NCBI GenBank assembly: GCA_035540955.1
Contig: DATLFP010000059.1
Location: forward strand, 1 to 19,110
DNA length: 19,110 bases
Source: DATLFP01 sp035540955
GTDB taxonomy: Bacteria > Actinomycetota > Acidimicrobiia > Acidimicrobiales > CADCSY01
Reading direction: 5' to 3'
The notes beneath the pieces were generated by a model. The model was not told where the DNA came from. It saw only the letters and a list, made by a program, of their open reading frames with translations, and searched no databases. Shown here piece after piece: positions 1 to 8,452 of this stretch (position 1 is the stretch's first letter; each line of letters begins with the position of its first letter). The translations under genes were made by a program, and so were the position numbers.

Positions 1-562
1 GCCATCCTGTACCTAGAGCGGCGGTCGAAACGAAGGCGTCGCCCCAGAGCCAAGCCGCGAGCACGAATCCACCTCCCCCGAGTAGGGCGCGCCAGCCGAG
101 CGACCACGCGATCAGGTCCATGCGTGAGGAGCGCTGGAAGACGCCGTAGGAGACCTCGCACAAACTCTCGACTGCCTTGCTGCAGGCAACCGCTAGAACG
201 ACAGCGGCGACGCTTCGGGACACCAGGACGAGCGCCAAGCTCGCCGACACCAGGAGCGCAAGGGCTGAGGTGAGGCCATTGAGTACGAAGTACGCACCGA
301 GCGAGTGTGACCGTGCGACGTCGCTCGCCAAGAGGCCACGTAGTCCGAGGTTCGACAGGAGTTGGACCGGGGCCGTCAGCGCCAAGGCCCATGCATACCG
401 GCCGACCTCGGCGGCTGATCCAAACCGGGCGAGCGCAAGCAGCATGACGAACTGGACGACCGCATGGATACCGCTACCACCCACGGACCAGCGGACATTG
501 CCGAGCAAGGACAGCGGGCGCCCACGCAACCCGATGGCGTCATCAATTGGGTGTTCAGCCAC
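1..562 (-). CDS. Wzx-type polysaccharide flippase / membrane protein, N-terminal part (runs off left edge)
   Basis: Only the first 187 codons are in the window. The start is GTG at 562, preceded by a strong AGGAGG seven bases upstream. The protein begins VAEHPIDDAIGL and then has hydrophobic stretches at about residues 33-46, 56-80, 90-125 and 160-180, separated by short charged loops (for example LGLRGLLASDVARS). The entry segment LLGNVRWSVGGSGIHAVVQF and this spacing resemble the N-terminal half of the polysaccharide biosynthesis/MATE-like flippases (Wzx, RfbX), which move undecaprenyl-linked oligosaccharides across the membrane. It starts 30 bases after an upstream glycosyltransferase gene and is probably co-transcribed with it. 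A polysaccharide polymerase or another multi-helix protein cannot be excluded from this half. No ORF in the other frames looks genuine here. Confidence 0.72.
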   Translation of the reverse strand, partial: MAEHPIDDAIGLRGRPLSLLGNVRWSVGGSGIHAVVQFVMLLALARFGSAAEVGRYAWALALTAPVQLLSNLGLRGLLASDVARSHSLGAYFVLNGLTSALALLVSASLALVLVSRSVAAVVLAVACSKAVESLCEVSYGVFQRSSRMDLIAWSLGWRALLGGGGFVLAAWLWGDAFVSTAALGTGW

Positions 563-592
563 GAACCGGCCTCCTTCCGGTCATGACTGGTC

Positions 593-1777
593 TCACCGGG
601 CGGCGCGATCCGACGCACGGCCGCGCGGGACGTCAGCTGCCCTCTCGCAGACCGTCACGAAGTCACCCATGAGGCGCGGCAGGTTCAACAATTCCTCAGC
701 GCGTAATCGGGCGCGGGTTCCGAACATCGTCAACGCGCCCGACCTCCACTTGTCGTGCGAGTCCCGGAGCGCATCAACCAAGCGCTCGGGAGATCGCGGG
801 GGAACGAGCCATCCATTCCACCCGTCAACTACGAGGTCAGGCATGCCGCCAACTGCAGACGCGATCGATGGCACTCCCAGTGCGGCGGCCTCGCCAGGCG
901 CGCCCAGGTTCTCCGACAGGGAGGGCGACACGCTGACGTCGGCGGCGACATAGAACTGCCGGACGTCACTCGTGCCCCCCAGCCAGTGGACTGAGCCGCC
1001 GACGTCGGCAAAGTCACGACGCAGACGATCGAAGTAGGGCTCGTCTGTTGTCAGGTGACCGGCACCGACGATGAGGAGGTGGCGGTCATCGCGATCGAGG
1101 GCGAACTCCCGCCAAGCCTCCAAGAGGTGATCGTGCCCCTTGATGCCAGCTCCCCGGTGCACGAGCCGCTTCGGCGAGTAGAAGTACGCACAAATGACAG
1201 CCACAAAGGCGTCCGTCGGGATCCCAATTTCCGCTCGCACTTGGGCTGGATCGAATTGGCTCGCGCCCGCCACCCACTCAGGGTCGATGCCGTACGGAAT
1301 GACTGAAAGTCGTTCTCGGGTCGCACCGAGCTGTCGGTACTGACCGTAGAGGTACGGGGAGGACGCGACGATGTGGGTATCGAGCCGCCAGGTGAGCCGC
1401 TCGAGGAGCTTGACCACTCGGTTTTCCAGGTACAAGGGCCCAGCCGACATGTACAACGACGGAATTTGGGTACCGAGGAGCGCAGCACGCACGCTGAGCG
1501 CAGATGCGTGAAGGTGGCTGATTACCAGGTCGGGGGGTCCCTGGAGGAGTTGGCGACGGAAGCGGCGCAACGCGCCCGGAACGGCTCTGGGGGGTTGCAG
1601 AAACGGGATTTCTGCTCGACGCGCCCGCATGCCTGCGTCATTCACTCGTTCGGCGAGATCACCTTTGAGGTCAGGCAGTATGAACTCGACTTCGTGCCCG
1701 GCCTGTCTCAGCGCCACCGCGTACGGCACCGACCAGCGGGCACCGGTTGCCGTCTTGACGACGGTCGTCACGCGCAT
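593..1777 (-). CDS. GT4-family glycosyltransferase
   Basis: The 394-residue protein has the GT-B layout of family 4 retaining glycosyltransferases. The N-terminal Rossmann half opens with MRVTTVVKTATGARW and later has the DLVISHLHASA segment. The linker motif VIPYGID is at about residues 159-165. The C-terminal donor-binding half has LLIVGAG (about 234-240), VHWLGGTSDVRQFYVAADV, and the acidic pair E289/E296 followed by GVPSIASAVGG. The usual E-x7-E here has only six residues between the glutamates. The protein probably adds a sugar to a lipid-linked intermediate on the cytoplasmic face. It starts three bases after the stop of the upstream glycosyltransferase, so translation is likely coupled, and a flippase gene follows. 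Donor and acceptor cannot be told from sequence. Confidence 0.9.
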   Translation of the reverse strand: MRVTTVVKTATGARWSVPYAVALRQAGHEVEFILPDLKGDLAERVNDAGMRARRAEIPFLQPPRAVPGALRRFRRQLLQGPPDLVISHLHASALSVRAALLGTQIPSLYMSAGPLYLENRVVKLLERLTWRLDTHIVASSPYLYGQYRQLGATRERLSVIPYGIDPEWVAGASQFDPAQVRAEIGIPTDAFVAVICAYFYSPKRLVHRGAGIKGHDHLLEAWREFALDRDDRHLLIVGAGHLTTDEPYFDRLRRDFADVGGSVHWLGGTSDVRQFYVAADVSVSPSLSENLGAPGEAAALGVPSIASAVGGMPDLVVDGWNGWLVPPRSPERLVDALRDSHDKWRSGALTMFGTRARLRAEELLNLPRLMGDFVTVCERAADVPRGRASDRAAR

Positions 1778-1780
1778 TGG

Positions 1781-3007
1781 TTACGCCCGCCGAAGCGCTG
1801 CAACAAATGCCCGCCGTCTCATCTCCAGATGCCCCGGCGCGAAGTCTTCGGCGCGTTCGAGGCAGTGCCCACGGTTCACATGCCACAAGTCGGGCTGAAG
1901 GAGGTGTTGTTCGATCACCGCGGCGAGAGCGTCGACGTCACCGCGAGGTGCTGTGGCCGCCGCCGGTAGGAGCTCTTGTACGCCGCCCACGCGAGTCCCC
2001 ACACATGGCGTCCCAAGAGCCATCGCCTCGATGAGTGCTCGAGGCATCCCTTCGGTGTCGGAGCAGAGTACAAAGAGATCGGCCGCGGCGACCTGATCCA
2101 TCAGCGCTTGGCGGTCGCTGATGGCCCCCTTGAACGTCACCTGATCAGCGACTCCCAGGGTCACGGCATGACGTTCGAGCTGTGGGCGAAGGACTCCATC
2201 GCCAATGATCTCGACAACGACGTCGAGACCACGATTGCGCAGGACAGCGAGCGCGTCGAGAAGCAGATCGACCCGCTTGTAGGGATGGGAGAGAGCGGCG
2301 ACCGTCATGAGCACCATCGGCTCGCGAGCGATCTCCGCCGGCGACGGCCGTTCTGGCGGACGCGACATGACGCCCAAGTTCACGTTGGAGCAGGCAAACG
2401 TCGCCGTGGAAGCGCCGGGGGGATACCGGCCTTGGAGGTACGAATCGGTCACATATGAGACTGCGACGGCCCGTCGGCATGCTCGTCGAGTGACGCGCAC
2501 AAGCACCGCCCCGACGAGCCACCTGAGCCGACCTCCCACCCCTCCGTGCGTCGTCGCCTCCAGCGGGTCGCCGACGAGACGGACACCAAACGGGCGGCGC
2601 TGGAGGGTCAAGACCATCAAGAAGAGCGAACCAACCACACCAGGTAGATAGAGCACGACAGGGCTATCCCTCTGGCGGCCTTCCCTCCAGAGAGCCCGAA
2701 CGGTGCCGATGACGTGGCCCGGCAGGGCCAGTCCTGGACGGAGGGTTGGTAGCGGCACCACCTCGACGCCGTCTCCGTCAATGCGACTCATCGGGTGACG
2801 GACATGGCCATCTCCCCGCTCCAGTCGGAGCAGGAGCGTGACATCGTTGCCTCCACCGAACATCTCGCTCCAATAGGCGCGGTCGAGGGAGGTCGCGGTC
2901 CAGTATCCGTCGCCGCCCGCCGTCACTCGTAGGTCTGATGCCACCAGGATCCGCCGGGGTCTCGCTTGTTGAGCCTCGTCGGCAGCTGCGTTCGTGGCCA
3001 CGGACAT
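1781..3007 (-). CDS. GT4-family glycosyltransferase
   Basis: From ATG at 3007 the product is 408 residues, with GGAAGA a few bases upstream. An in-frame TTG at 3019 would add four residues. Family 4 glycosyltransferase features are clear: an N-terminal RRILVASDLRVTAGGDG strand-loop, the C-terminal entry VLMTVAALSHPYKRVDLLL with its conserved lysine (about K244), VVEIIGDGVL, VTFKGAISDRQALMDQVAAAD, and a canonical E-x7-E (EGMPRALIE, about E319 and E327) followed by GTPCVGTRVGG. A hydrophobic segment near residues 118-135 (VVLYLPGVVGSLFLMVLTL) may help membrane association. It is the first gene of a leftward operon with a second glycosyltransferase and a flippase, which implies assembly of a lipid-linked oligosaccharide. 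Codon third positions are less G+C-biased than in the genes to the right. Confidence 0.9.
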   Translation of the reverse strand: MSVATNAAADEAQQARPRRILVASDLRVTAGGDGYWTATSLDRAYWSEMFGGGNDVTLLLRLERGDGHVRHPMSRIDGDGVEVVPLPTLRPGLALPGHVIGTVRALWREGRQRDSPVVLYLPGVVGSLFLMVLTLQRRPFGVRLVGDPLEATTHGGVGGRLRWLVGAVLVRVTRRACRRAVAVSYVTDSYLQGRYPPGASTATFACSNVNLGVMSRPPERPSPAEIAREPMVLMTVAALSHPYKRVDLLLDALAVLRNRGLDVVVEIIGDGVLRPQLERHAVTLGVADQVTFKGAISDRQALMDQVAAADLFVLCSDTEGMPRALIEAMALGTPCVGTRVGGVQELLPAAATAPRGDVDALAAVIEQHLLQPDLWHVNRGHCLERAEDFAPGHLEMRRRAFVAALRRA

Positions 3008-3264
3008 CAGATCTTCCAACGATGCACCAGCCGGTGGCGCAGTCCTCGCGAAGAGGTCATGGCCTCGGCACCGTTGCCTCAGGCCTTGTCCTGTTCACTC
3101 GGGCGAGGATACGCGGAGCGCGTTGACGTTCGCCGTCGCCGGCTCCACGTGCTGGGCAACGACCTTGTGGCTTGAGTGCGACAAATCCCGCGTCGCCGAC
3201 CCTCCACTAGCGGCGAGACCAAGCAGAATCGAGGCGTGACCCAAGCCACCTGGTCGAGGTGTCA
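3008..3264. promoter_or_regulatory. Divergent intergenic region between the glycosyltransferase operon and the aminotransferase gene
   Basis: These 257 bases separate leftward and rightward operons and must hold both promoters. The only -10-like match I can point to is TATCCT read leftward (3111 down to 3106), about 95 bases before the glycosyltransferase ATG. A TTGACG lies at 3123-3128 on the plus strand without a convincing -10 partner. The base composition begins to change across this interval. No RNA gene or strong hairpin is apparent. Confidence 0.35.
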
Positions 3265-4388
<1,124 letters not shown>

Positions 4389-4392
<4 letters not shown>

Positions 4393-4952
4393 CCACCGTC
4401 GACGCGGACGCCGCCGTGACGCACGCGCGCCGCCGGCTCCCACGGCGCGCGATCGCCGCGGCCGCGCTGGCCATGGTGCTCGCCGGCTCGTTCGCCGCCC
4501 ATCGCGTGGTCCGGCCTCCGGTCGACCCGGTGCCGATTGAGGCCGACGCCGTCGTGGTGTTCAGCGGGGACGTCTCCCGGCTCGAAGGTGCCGCCGCCCT
4601 CGTGCCCGACGTCGCCCCGGTGCTGGTGGTGTCGGCCCCCGACCCCGAGCTGCGGGCCCGGCTCCGCTGCGGCCAGCACCGCCGGGTCGAGGTGATCTGC
4701 GTGGTCCCCGACCCCGCCACGACCCGCGGGGAGGCCCGCGCCTTCGCCGCCGTCGCCGAGGAACGCGGTTGGGACCACGTGGTGGCGGTGACGTCGCGCG
4801 ACCACCTGCGGCGGGCCCGGCTGCAGCTCGACCGATGCTGGGACGGGCGGATCTCGGCCGTGGCCCGGGGCCAGAACCGCCACCTCGAGCGGGCCGTCCC
4901 CTACGAGATGGGGGCGATGGCGGACGCGCTCGTGCGCACCCGGGGCTGCTGA
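4389..4952 (+). CDS. YdcF/DUF218-like membrane-anchored protein
   Basis: A 187-residue protein whose GTG start overlaps the aminotransferase stop (GTGA at 4389-4392). Residues about 20-40 form one membrane helix after a basic N-terminus (RRRLPRR). The rest follows the DUF218/YdcF pattern: EADAVVVFSGDVSRLEGAAAL, APVLVVSAPD, the cysteine pair C94 and C104, PDPATTRGEARAFAAVAEERGW (the SxxT-x-x-E-like helix), and VVAVTSRDHLRRARLQLDRCW. Proteins of this fold (SanA, YdcF, ElyC) act in the envelope of bacteria and affect wall or glycan metabolism, but no precise reaction is established. Coupling to the sugar aminotransferase points to a role in the same glycan pathway. It is shorter than many family members, which often have a second helix. 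Confidence 0.75.
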
Positions 4953-4980
4953 CCGCGGCGGCGTCGAGGAGGGCGGTCAC

Positions 4981-4986
4981 TACCCT
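4981..4986 (+). promoter_or_regulatory. -10 hexamer TACCCT for the MauE-thioredoxin gene
   Basis: TACCCT fits TANNNT and lies nine bases before the ATG at 4996, so the transcript should be leaderless or nearly so. No Shine-Dalgarno sequence is present before that ATG. No convincing -35 was found. Confidence 0.5.
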
Positions 4987-4995
4987 TCTCCAACG

Positions 4996-6423
4996 ATGAC
5001 CACGGTCTTGCTCGTGCTGCGCGGCGTGCTCGCCGTCGTCCTCCTCGTCGCCGCCGTCGCCAAGGTGCGCGACCAGAAGGGCACCCGGCAGGCGGCCACC
5101 GCCCTCGGCGTGCCCGCCCGATTCGCGACGTTGGTGGCGCTCGCCCTCCCGGTGGTGGAGACGGCGGCCGTGGTGCTGCTGGTGGTGCCCGACACCGCCC
5201 GCGTCGGCGCCGGCATGGCGCTCGTGCTGCTCGGCGCGTTCACCGTCGCCATCGCCCGCACGCTGCGCTCGGGCGCCCGGCCGTCCTGCCACTGCTTCGG
5301 CCAGATGAGCGACGAGCCCATCGGCACCACCACCCTCGTGCGCAACGCCGCCCTGCTCGCCCTCGCCGCCGTGATCCTCGCCGGCGGAAGCCGGGCCGAC
5401 GCCTCCATCGTCGACGCTGTCGCCGCCGACGGCGCCGCTGCCCTGCTCAACGTGCTCGGCGCCCTGCTCGTGGTCGCCGCAGTGGTGGCGGCCACCCTGC
5501 TCGGCGACCAGCGGGGCCAGCGCCGCAAGCTCGACGACCTCGAGCTCACCATCCCGCCGGTCGAGGGCATCGCCGTGGGTCGGGAGGCGCCCGTGTTCGA
5601 GCTACCCGACCTCGACGGCCGCCGCTGGCACCTCTCCGAGCTCGTCGTCGAGAAGCCGGCGCTGCTCGTGTTCACCGACGCCGCCTGCGCCCCCTGCCAG
5701 GTGCTGCTCCCCGAGCTGGCCGACTGGAGCGAGATCTACGAGGAGGCGTTCCGCATCGTCGTGGTCGCCAGCGGCGGACGGGACGCCAACCTGGCCAAGC
5801 GCGACGAGCACGGCCTGCACGTGCTCCTACAGGACCGCTACGAGGTGGCCGAGGCGTACCGCTACGCCGGCACCCCCGGCGCCGTGCTCGTCGACACCGA
5901 CTTCCGCATCGCCGAGCCGCTGGCCGCCGGGCTCGAGAGCGTGCGCAGCCTCATCGCCCGCGCCGGCGCCGCCCGTGGCGGCATCAAGCTCCCCATCGGC
6001 GTGCGGGCCCCCCGGTTCCACGTCCACGACACCGACGGCCGCCACGTCGACAACGAGGCCATCAGCGGCTCCATGACCGTGCTGCTGTTCTGGGACGAGG
6101 GCTGCTCGTTCTGCCGCTCGATCGACACCGACATCAGCGACGGCCTCGACCGCTTCGCCGAGGTCGGCGTGCAGGTGGTGGTGGCCTCAGCCAGCGGCGG
6201 CACCGGCTGGGCGCCCACCGACGGCGTGAGCGTGCTGCCCGACACCGAGCGCGCCGTGGCCAACGCCATGGGCTCGCCGGGCACACCGTCGGCGCTGCTC
6301 ATCGACGCCGACGGCAAGGTTGCATCGGCCATGGCCGTCGGCGGTCCCGAGGTGCTGGCCCTCCTCGACCGGGCGGCCAAGCTCGGCCGCATGGCCGGCT
6401 CAATCGCAGTCCGGGGGGAGTAG
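4996..6423 (+). CDS. MauE/DoxX-type membrane protein fused to two thioredoxin-like domains
   Basis: A 475-residue fusion. Residues 1-170 have five predicted helices (about 4-22, 45-64, 70-90, 113-130, 147-169) and the MauE hallmark CHCFG (C98, C100). A first TlpA/redoxin-like domain (about 193-325) has CAPC at 231-234 and a cis-proline site GTPGAVLVD. A second (about 333-465) has CSFC at 370-373 and GTPSALLID. With five helices and N-in topology both redox domains would lie outside the membrane. In methylamine dehydrogenase biogenesis, MauE and the thioredoxin-like MauD are needed for disulfide formation in the Cys-rich small subunit. Here one polypeptide could do both jobs. The convergent neighbour is a 22-cysteine protein, the obvious candidate client. 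Thiol oxidation, reduction or isomerisation cannot be distinguished from sequence. Confidence 0.87.
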   Translation: MTTVLLVLRGVLAVVLLVAAVAKVRDQKGTRQAATALGVPARFATLVALALPVVETAAVVLLVVPDTARVGAGMALVLLGAFTVAIARTLRSGARPSCHCFGQMSDEPIGTTTLVRNAALLALAAVILAGGSRADASIVDAVAADGAAALLNVLGALLVVAAVVAATLLGDQRGQRRKLDDLELTIPPVEGIAVGREAPVFELPDLDGRRWHLSELVVEKPALLVFTDAACAPCQVLLPELADWSEIYEEAFRIVVVASGGRDANLAKRDEHGLHVLLQDRYEVAEAYRYAGTPGAVLVDTDFRIAEPLAAGLESVRSLIARAGAARGGIKLPIGVRAPRFHVHDTDGRHVDNEAISGSMTVLLFWDEGCSFCRSIDTDISDGLDRFAEVGVQVVVASASGGTGWAPTDGVSVLPDTERAVANAMGSPGTPSALLIDADGKVASAMAVGGPEVLALLDRAAKLGRMAGSIAVRGE

Positions 6424-6426
6424 ATC

Positions 6427-6467
6427 GGCGGCCTTGGTTACGCAAGGACTGCGTAACCAAGACCGCC
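6427..6467. terminator. Bidirectional hairpin terminator
   Basis: A 12-base perfect stem (CTTGGTTACGCA at 6433-6444 with TGCGTAACCAAG at 6450-6461) closes a five-base loop AGGAC. After one mismatch it continues for five more pairs (GGCGG with CCGCC). It sits exactly between two convergent stop codons. There is no long T tract, as is common in high-GC actinobacteria, and the symmetric arms could serve both genes. Confidence 0.8.
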
Positions 6468-6472
6468 TGACC

Positions 6473-7384
6473 TCACTCGCAGAACAGGTTTCCGCCGTTC
6501 ACCTTCCGCTTGGCCGTTCCCTTACAACACCGAAGGTCAGTGACTGAGGAGCCGCCCGACGAGACAACCCCGGTGTCAGTATCGAGCGGCCAGCAGCACC
6601 GGCTCGCAGGAGAACCACCCGTCGTCGTGTTGTTGTTCGAGCAGCACTCGCTCGCGAGCGTGTTGGGTGACACCGTGCCGGCCGGCGTGCAGCACTGACC
6701 GAGCGTCCCTCCGCCGCCGGCCCGGAAGCCGTTGTTTCCGACCGTGTCGACGCGGTTGAAGCCGCTGCAGCACTGGGCCGTGCTCCCAGTCTGGTTCTCG
6801 ATGATGCAGCACGTGCTGCTCCGGCAGATCGTGCCGGTCACGTTCTGGCAGCACCTGGTGCTCGCGCAGCTCGTTCCGAGCGACTGGCAGTTCCCACACC
6901 GGCTGTCGGTGCCCGAGCAGACGCCGCCGACGCACGCGTGGGCATGGCCGGTGTCGCACGGTTCGCCGAGGGCGATGGTGCCGGACTCGTGGGCCGCGGC
7001 CGGCGGGGCCAGGATCGTGGTCACGAGCGGACCGAGGACGGCGGCGCCGCCGGCGATCTTGAGCATGCGGCGGCGGTCGAGGCCGAAGGAGGGGGCGCCG
7101 GTCGCCGACAGGAGCAGGCCGGCCGCGCGCAGCTCCTGGAGGGCGGCGAGGGTGAGATCCCCGGGGGCGTCCTGATCGGGGAAGGCGGCGGTCACGGCGG
7201 CGGTGGCCGCCTCGGTCGTGACGCCGTCACCTTCGCTGGCCAGACGCCAGATCGTGGAGGTCACCGGGTTGAGCAGGTGGACCTTGTCGGTCTCGAGGTC
7301 GTAGACGACGACCTCGCCGCCGACCTCCTTGGTGGCGATGCCCGCCGAGCGGGCACGCATCAGCTCCGTGCTCTCATCGCGCAT
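6473..7384 (-). CDS. PqqD-like domain fused through a Tat-like signal to a 22-cysteine secreted-type domain
   Basis: A 303-residue protein starting at ATG 7384, with AGGAG eleven bases upstream. Residues about 14-92 look like a PqqD/RRE-type winged helix (VYDLETDKVHLLNPVTSTIW, then AALQELRAAGLL). Residues 103-132 look like a twin-arginine signal: DRRRMLKIAGG, a hydrophobic run and an AxA site (PPAAAHES). The remaining 170 residues hold all 22 cysteines of the protein, including seven CC pairs spaced through Ser/Thr/Gly/Asn-rich sequence. An even count and an export signal suggest a disulfide-rich extracytoplasmic domain. The MauE-thioredoxin protein encoded opposite is a plausible maturation enzyme. 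The signal is internal, so export would either leave PqqD as a long n-region or release it by cleavage. I know of no named family for the whole protein, and its function is unknown. Confidence 0.85.
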   Translation of the reverse strand: MRDESTELMRARSAGIATKEVGGEVVVYDLETDKVHLLNPVTSTIWRLASEGDGVTTEAATAAVTAAFPDQDAPGDLTLAALQELRAAGLLLSATGAPSFGLDRRRMLKIAGGAAVLGPLVTTILAPPAAAHESGTIALGEPCDTGHAHACVGGVCSGTDSRCGNCQSLGTSCASTRCCQNVTGTICRSSTCCIIENQTGSTAQCCSGFNRVDTVGNNGFRAGGGGTLGQCCTPAGTVSPNTLASECCSNNNTTTGGSPASRCCWPLDTDTGVVSSGGSSVTDLRCCKGTAKRKVNGGNLFCE

Positions 7385-7440
7385 GCTGAAGCCTGCTCCT
7401 GTCCCGTCGCCGGAGTCACTGCGTCACCCGGTCTGCACGG

Positions 7441-7446
7441 AGCGTA
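7441..7446 (-). promoter_or_regulatory. Candidate -10 (TACGCT, leftward) for the PqqD/Cys-rich gene
   Basis: Read leftward, TACGCT at 7446-7441 fits TANNNT. It would give a 5' leader of about 50 bases containing the AGGAG site. No clear -35 is visible, so this is tentative. Confidence 0.3.
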
Positions 7447-7534
7447 ACGCCTGGGCCACCTGGGCCGAGCGCGGGCCGGTCAAATTTCTCTGGCCTGCAC
7501 GGTGGGCGGCGCGGCGGCGTGGTACGACCCTCGC

Positions 7535-8452
7535 GTGGTTTCCGGGCCGCTGGTGCACGCCCTCCAGGCCGATGCCGTCGCCGCCCGCGTGCTCGGCGCC
7601 CTGGAGGGTGCCGGGATCGCGGCAATCCTCCTCAAGGGCAGCGCCCTTGCCGACCTGTATCCCGACCAGCCACGCACCTACGTCGACGCCGACGTCTACG
7701 TGGAGCCGGCCGCCGCCGAGCGGGCCACCGCGGTGCTGGCCGCCGACGGGTGGTCCGACATCCGGGCCGGGGCCCTCGAGATCGAGCGGGCCGTGCACGC
7801 CTCGACGTGGGCCCACCCGAGCCTGCCCTCCAGCGTCGACCTCCACCACACCCTCGTCGGCATCGGGCGATCCGACGGGGAAGCGTGGGCAGTCCTCTGG
7901 GCGCACACCGAACCTTTCACGGTGGCGGGCCAGGCGTGCCGGCGGCTCGACCCCGCGGGGCGGGCCCTCCACCTGGCACTGCACGTGAGCCAGTCCGGCG
8001 CCGGCTACGCCAAGGGGCTCGACGACCTGCGCCGCGGGCTCGACCGGTTCGAGGAGGCGGTTTGGCAGGCGGCGGCCGCCCTCGCCGACCAGCTCGACGC
8101 CACCATCGCCTTCGTCACCGGCCTCGGCATGGTGCCCGAGGGCGCGGCGATGGCCGATCGCCTCGGGTTGGCCGCACCGACGCTCACCGTCGCCCAGCGG
8201 CTCACCGCCGACACGGCGTCGTCGGGGGCCAAGAGCCTCGCCGTACTCGCCGGTCGCCCGTCGCCCGTCGCCCGCCTCCGGTACGCCGTGCGCCGGGTGT
8301 TCCCGTCGCGCACCCTCATCCGGGCCACCGAACCCATCGCGGCGCGGGGCGACGTCTGGCTCGTGCCCGGCTACGTCACCCGGGTGGTGCGGGTGCTGTG
8401 GCGGTCGCCACGGGCGGTGCGGGAGTACCGCGCCGCCCGGCGGGCGGGTTAG
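7535..8452 (+). CDS. Nucleotidyltransferase-like protein (PF14907-type)
   Basis: About 305 residues from GTG 7535; an in-frame GTG at 7502 would add 11. I prefer 7535 because the fold starts there and a -10-like TACGAC (7523-7528) is six bases upstream, suiting a leaderless start. The N-terminus (VLGALEGAGIAAILLKGSAL, then YPDQPRTYVDADVYV) has the LKG-S and D-x-D (D51, D53) of the uncharacterised nucleotidyltransferase family PF14907. A conserved HH region (SSVDLHHTLVG) and a helical C-terminus follow. Members recur near PqqD-like and HPr-kinase-like genes in lasso-peptide loci (paeninodin type) and in capsule or polysaccharide loci. Both other genes are present here. Substrate and reaction are not established. 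The stop overlaps that of the convergent BY-kinase gene (8449-8452). Confidence 0.78.
   Translation: MVSGPLVHALQADAVAARVLGALEGAGIAAILLKGSALADLYPDQPRTYVDADVYVEPAAAERATAVLAADGWSDIRAGALEIERAVHASTWAHPSLPSSVDLHHTLVGIGRSDGEAWAVLWAHTEPFTVAGQACRRLDPAGRALHLALHVSQSGAGYAKGLDDLRRGLDRFEEAVWQAAAALADQLDATIAFVTGLGMVPEGAAMADRLGLAAPTLTVAQRLTADTASSGAKSLAVLAGRPSPVARLRYAVRRVFPSRTLIRATEPIAARGDVWLVPGYVTRVVRVLWRSPRAVREYRAARRAG

Noticed and set aside
177..953. Rightward 258-codon ORF at the left end
   Set aside because: It lies opposite the flippase-like and glycosyltransferase genes, which show membrane helices and GT4 motifs. Its own translation has no family features.
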